Assembly: GCA_964526565.1 (NCBI GenBank) | Contig: CAZGMC010000003.1 | Span: 1 to 64,000, forward strand | Length of the DNA: 64,000 nt | Reading direction: 5' to 3' | Origin: CAZGMC01 sp964526565 | Lineage (GTDB): Bacteria; Pseudomonadota; Alphaproteobacteria; DSM-16000; Inquilinaceae | Shown: positions 62,844-64,000 of the stretch, one piece after another | How the letters are laid out: each line of letters opens with the position of its first letter | Position numbering within the stretch: the first letter of the stretch is position 1 | Made by a program: the position numbers and the translations under genes | The notes under the pieces: generated by a model | What the model saw: the letters and a program-made list of their open reading frames with translations, nothing else | The model's database searches: none | What the model was told of the DNA's origin: nothing

Positions 62844-63701
62844 GTGCCGCCGGACGCCGCCGCCCCCCGAACGCCGCCGGCCGGCCGCCCCGGCGCCACG
62901 CTGGTCGCTGCGCCGCGCCCGCCGCGCGCGCTGGAGCCGGTGCACTGGCGGGGCATGACCACACTGATCCGCCGCGAGCTGGCCCGCCACCTGCGCTTCT
63001 GGCCGGAGAGCGTGGCCGGGCCGGCGGTGTCGATGCTGCTCTATCTGCTGGTGTTCGCCGTGGCACTGGGGCCGGCGCGCGGCACGGCCGAGGGCGCAGC
63101 GGTGCTCACCTTCATCGCGCCGGGGCTGGTGCTGTTCTCGATCATGATGCAGAGTGGCGAGTCGATCACCTTCTCGCTGATCTTCGACAAGCTGGAGGGC
63201 ATGATCGCCGACGTCCTGGCGGCACCGCTGACGCCGTCGGAGCTGACCGCCGCCTACGCCACTGCCGGCGTGCTGGCCGGCCTGGTCACCGGTGCGCCGG
63301 TGCTGCTGGCCCTGGCGCCGGTGCTGGGGATCGTGCCGGAACGGCCGCTGCTGGCGCTGCTGGTGGCCGTGCTCGGCGCCCTGATGATGGCGCTGTTCGG
63401 GGTGCTGGCCGGGCTTTGGGCGCGCAAGTGGGACCATGTCGCGGCGATCTACGGCTTCGGCGTGCTGCCGGTGGCGTTCCTGTCCGGACTGTTCGCCCCG
63501 GTGGCCGGGTTGCCGCCGCCGCTGGCCGCCGCCGTCCAGGCGACGCCGCTGTTCTACGCCCTGGACGCGTTCCGCGGCGCGGTGACCGGCGAGCACGCCG
63601 TGCCCCTGGGCCGCAGCCTTGCCGTGCTGATGATGGCCGCGGCGCTCCTCTGGCTGGCGTGCGACCGCCTGGTCCGCCGCGGCTACAGGTTGAAGGCATA
63701 G
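62844..63701 (+). CDS. ABC-2 type transporter permease, paralogue
   Basis: A 285-residue protein with a GTG start. It is built like its neighbour: Pro/Ala-rich N-terminal tail, then LIRRELARHLRFWPESVAGP, TFIAPGLVLFSIMMQSG and a final LFYALDAFRGAVTGEH. The two are probably a duplicated pair forming a heterodimeric exporter channel. The substrate is unknown; the sugar phosphotransferase gene next to it hints at a polysaccharide or lipid carrier. Confidence 0.88.
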   Translation: MPPDAAAPRTPPAGRPGATLVAAPRPPRALEPVHWRGMTTLIRRELARHLRFWPESVAGPAVSMLLYLLVFAVALGPARGTAEGAAVLTFIAPGLVLFSIMMQSGESITFSLIFDKLEGMIADVLAAPLTPSELTAAYATAGVLAGLVTGAPVLLALAPVLGIVPERPLLALLVAVLGALMMALFGVLAGLWARKWDHVAAIYGFGVLPVAFLSGLFAPVAGLPPPLAAAVQATPLFYALDAFRGAVTGEHAVPLGRSLAVLMMAAALLWLACDRLVRRGYRLKA

Positions 63702-63770
63702 CCGTGGCGCCTGAGACCGTCAACGCCATCGGCCAATGATGATCATTCCTGGTACATGCCGGCCGGCTAC

Positions 63771-64000
63771 TCAGTACGCATTCTTGTGGAAAAACGTGAA
63801 CAGGGTCATGAACAGGATTTTGGCATCGAACAGGATCGACCAGTTGTCCACATAGAACAAGTCGCATTTTATTCGATTGGCCATGTCCTCGACCGTCTCG
63901 GTCCTGCCGCGCCAGCCATTGACCTGGGCCCACCCGGTGATGCCCGGCTTGACCCGGTGGCGGGCCAGATAATCGTCGACGAGATTGCCGTAATACTCGT
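63771..64000 (-). CDS. Polyprenyl-phosphate sugar phosphotransferase, 3' part
   Basis: The gene enters from the right edge; only the last 76 residues are visible. VKPGITGWAQVNGWRGRTET and DLFYVDNWSILFDAKILFMT are the C-terminal signature of bacterial sugar transferases (WcaJ/ExoY/PssY), which start exopolysaccharide synthesis by loading a sugar phosphate onto undecaprenyl phosphate. The stop is TGA at 63773-63771. Confidence 0.9.
   Translation of the reverse strand, partial: EYYGNLVDDYLARHRVKPGITGWAQVNGWRGRTETVEDMANRIKCDLFYVDNWSILFDAKILFMTLFTFFHKNAY

Overview
The window is high-GC DNA from an alphaproteobacterium, most likely a free-living, flagellated, nitrogen-fixing member of the Rhodospirillales or a related order. 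The evidence is the master cell-cycle kinase CckA next to flagellar genes, a GcrA-type regulator, the DUF1465 and ZapE families, a phasin with TGC-rich operator-like sites, kaiBC without kaiA, and a NifA/sigma-54 controlled nifB operon. No rRNA, CRISPR array, complete insertion sequence or prophage is visible. The sequence is a draft assembly. Three 100-N gaps are each bordered by the same 55 bp on both sides, and deleting gap plus duplicate restores the reading frame of the two genes that are hit.

Layout, left to right. 1-2.2 kb: a translationally coupled trio (TIGR04283 glycosyltransferase, DUF2064 transferase, APH-like kinase). 2.2-4.4 kb: an exported lytic-transglycosylase-like protein and an SDR dehydrogenase. 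4.5-8.3 kb: the late histidine operon hisB-hisH-GNAT-hisA-hisF-hisE (minus strand). 8.5-12.2 kb: a PaoABC-type molybdenum aldehyde oxidoreductase. 12.2-14.4 kb: an exported DUF4139 protein. 14.5-18.3 kb: kaiB-kaiC plus a PAS histidine kinase whose phospho-acceptor histidine is replaced by glutamine. 18.5-24.2 kb: housekeeping genes (pth, rplY, hydrolase, DUF167/YggT, tRNA-Ala, DUF1465, rsmB). 24.2-25.4 kb: a junkyard of gene fragments around an AT-rich insert with inverted repeats. 25.4-32.2 kb: TPR protein, glcF, zapE, a hybrid kinase broken by an assembly gap, and glycogen synthase.

33.1-36.6 kb: flagellar flgB-flgC-fliE-fliQ-fliR-flhB, followed by cckA, recA (with a possible SOS box) and alaS. 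43.4-45.8 kb: MoxR ATPase, VWA protein and a PepSY-like protein. 46.1 kb: gcrA behind an AT-rich leader with DnaA-like boxes. 46.6-52.3 kb: tRNA-binding protein, phasin, a hydrolase, a large membrane spermidine-synthase-like protein and an exported Pcm methyltransferase. 52.9-54.6 kb: a second flagellar block (flhB C-domain homologue, unknown, fliO, fliP). 54.6-59.3 kb: FkbM methyltransferase, a class IV aminotransferase, then nifT, nifZ, an LRV iron-sulfur protein, ferredoxin and nifB, driven by a sigma-54 promoter with two NifA sites. 59.3-64 kb: thyX, a decayed VapBC pair, a PD-(D/E)XK-like protein, two ABC-2 permeases and the end of a sugar phosphotransferase gene.

Two themes recur. First, timing and cell-cycle signalling (KaiBC, CckA, GcrA) lies close to nitrogen-fixation and flagellar genes. 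Second, short GC-rich tandem repeats of 13-22 bp recur in intergenic DNA and, in frame, at the N-termini of FliP and an ABC permease.
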